Source: Loxodes magnus
Taxonomy: Eukaryota > Ciliophora > Karyorelictea > Loxodida > Loxodidae
Assembly: GCA_946699065.1 (NCBI GenBank)
Contig: CAMPDV010002004.1
Location: 31,793-95,792 of the forward strand
Reading direction: 5' to 3'
DNA: 64,000 nt
The first letter of the stretch is position 1, and each line of letters opens with the position of its first letter. Below, one piece after another: positions 63,718-64,000 of the stretch. The position numbers were made by a program, and so were the translations under genes. A model generated the notes under the pieces. The model was not told the origin of the DNA. It searched no databases and saw only the letters and a list, made by a program, of their open reading frames with translations.

Positions 63718-64000
63718 AGACGAAGCCCGGTGTCGTTATTTATTGTATCTACCTCAGGATTGGGTAATTTACGCGCCTGCTGCCTTCCTTAGATGTGGTC
63801 TCTCAGGCTCCGGAATTGAACCCTAATTCTTCGTTACCTGTCACTGCCATACTAATCCAATACCATCGAAAACTGATAGGGCAGAAACTTGAATGACCTG
63901 CCATGCTTCATGGTCCTTATGTATTATAATTCTCACACAAACTAAATATCTAATAAACATTTTGCATGTATTCTAGAATTACTACGATTATCTAACACAC
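63718..64000 (-). rRNA. SSU (18S) rRNA 5'-domain fragment, degenerate, runs off the window
   Basis: The minus strand reads, from the window end inward, the universal SSU order: CGTAGTAATTCTAGA..ATACATGC, TTTCTGCCCTATCAGTTTTC, GATGGTATTGGA, GAATTAGGGTTCAATTCCGG, CACATCTAAGGAAGGCAGCA, GGCGCGTAAATTACCCAATC, CTGAGGTAG, AATAACGACACCGGGCTTCG, ATGATTGGA, and then leaves the SSU sequence at about 63718. Compared with the universal sequence, invariant stretches are missing: GCTA after TCTAGA, about 6 nt in CCGGAG-CCTGAG, about 6 nt in GAGAGAC-CACATC and about 7 nt in CCTGA-GGTAG. These would destroy helices, so this is a non-functional rDNA piece. Confidence 0.85.

Overview
The window reads as AT-rich ciliate nuclear DNA in which all three standard stop codons can be sense. 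Read with the standard code almost nothing is open. Read with TAA/TAG as Gln and TGA as Trp, recognisable proteins appear: a RING/ubiquitin-like protein, a protein kinase, a NACHT ATPase, a WD40 protein and a CCHC zinc-knuckle protein. In-frame TGA falls where Trp is conserved (kinase YIW and NPWL, WD40 IKIW), TAA/TAG fall inside Gln runs next to CAG, and good reading frames end at TGA. This fits NCBI tables 27 (karyorelict) or 28 (Condylostoma); a karyorelict or heterotrich-like ciliate is my inference. Because no frame is blocked by stops, genes were called from conserved motifs and protein-like composition, not from ORF length. GT-AG introns appear to be tiny (about 17-38 nt).

Layout. 0.5-4.3 kb: degenerate plus-strand coding of unknown family. 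6.0-6.45 kb: small TFIIS-like gene. 6.6-9.0 kb: broken beta-helix surface-type protein on the minus strand. 9.3-11.4 kb: the most remarkable locus, a RING/coiled-coil/ubiquitin-like gene whose last 30 codons are scattered through a 1.1 kb array of 35 GT-AG units as mostly 3-nt micro-exons. 11.4-17.9 kb: AT-rich, no recognisable gene. 17.9-21.7 kb: Lys-rich coiled coil and NACHT ATPase (minus). 22-31 kb and 38.8-43 kb: repeat-rich DNA with two about 4 kb inverted copies of one element; between them lies an ORF interrupted by an LSU rRNA fragment (33.3-33.5 kb). 44.1-44.6 kb: intact CCHC gene. 45.7-47 kb: degenerate coding. 48.1-53.5 kb: gene-rich stretch with kinase, three unknown genes with candidate small introns and/or frame changes, and a GC-richer island with a possible IS66-like transposase piece. 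54.8-57.9 kb: LINE remnants. 59.1-60.3 kb: 37-nt minisatellite. 61.0-62.4 kb: pentapeptide/WD40 pseudogene (minus). 63.7-64.0 kb: degenerate SSU rRNA fragment running off the end.

Together this looks like a chromosome region dense in mobile elements and pseudogenes with islands of live genes. The highlight is the micro-exon array. Removing every GTA...AG or GTG...AG unit after position 10317 joins 30 mini-exons of 1-4 nt into one in-frame peptide, NGWDEWFIEYDEW followed by LGMESDNIIGIVIVNGD, which ends exactly at TGA and resembles a Tudor-knot/chromo-barrel segment. Many of the introns are near-identical 29-nt copies, as expected of an introner-like amplification.
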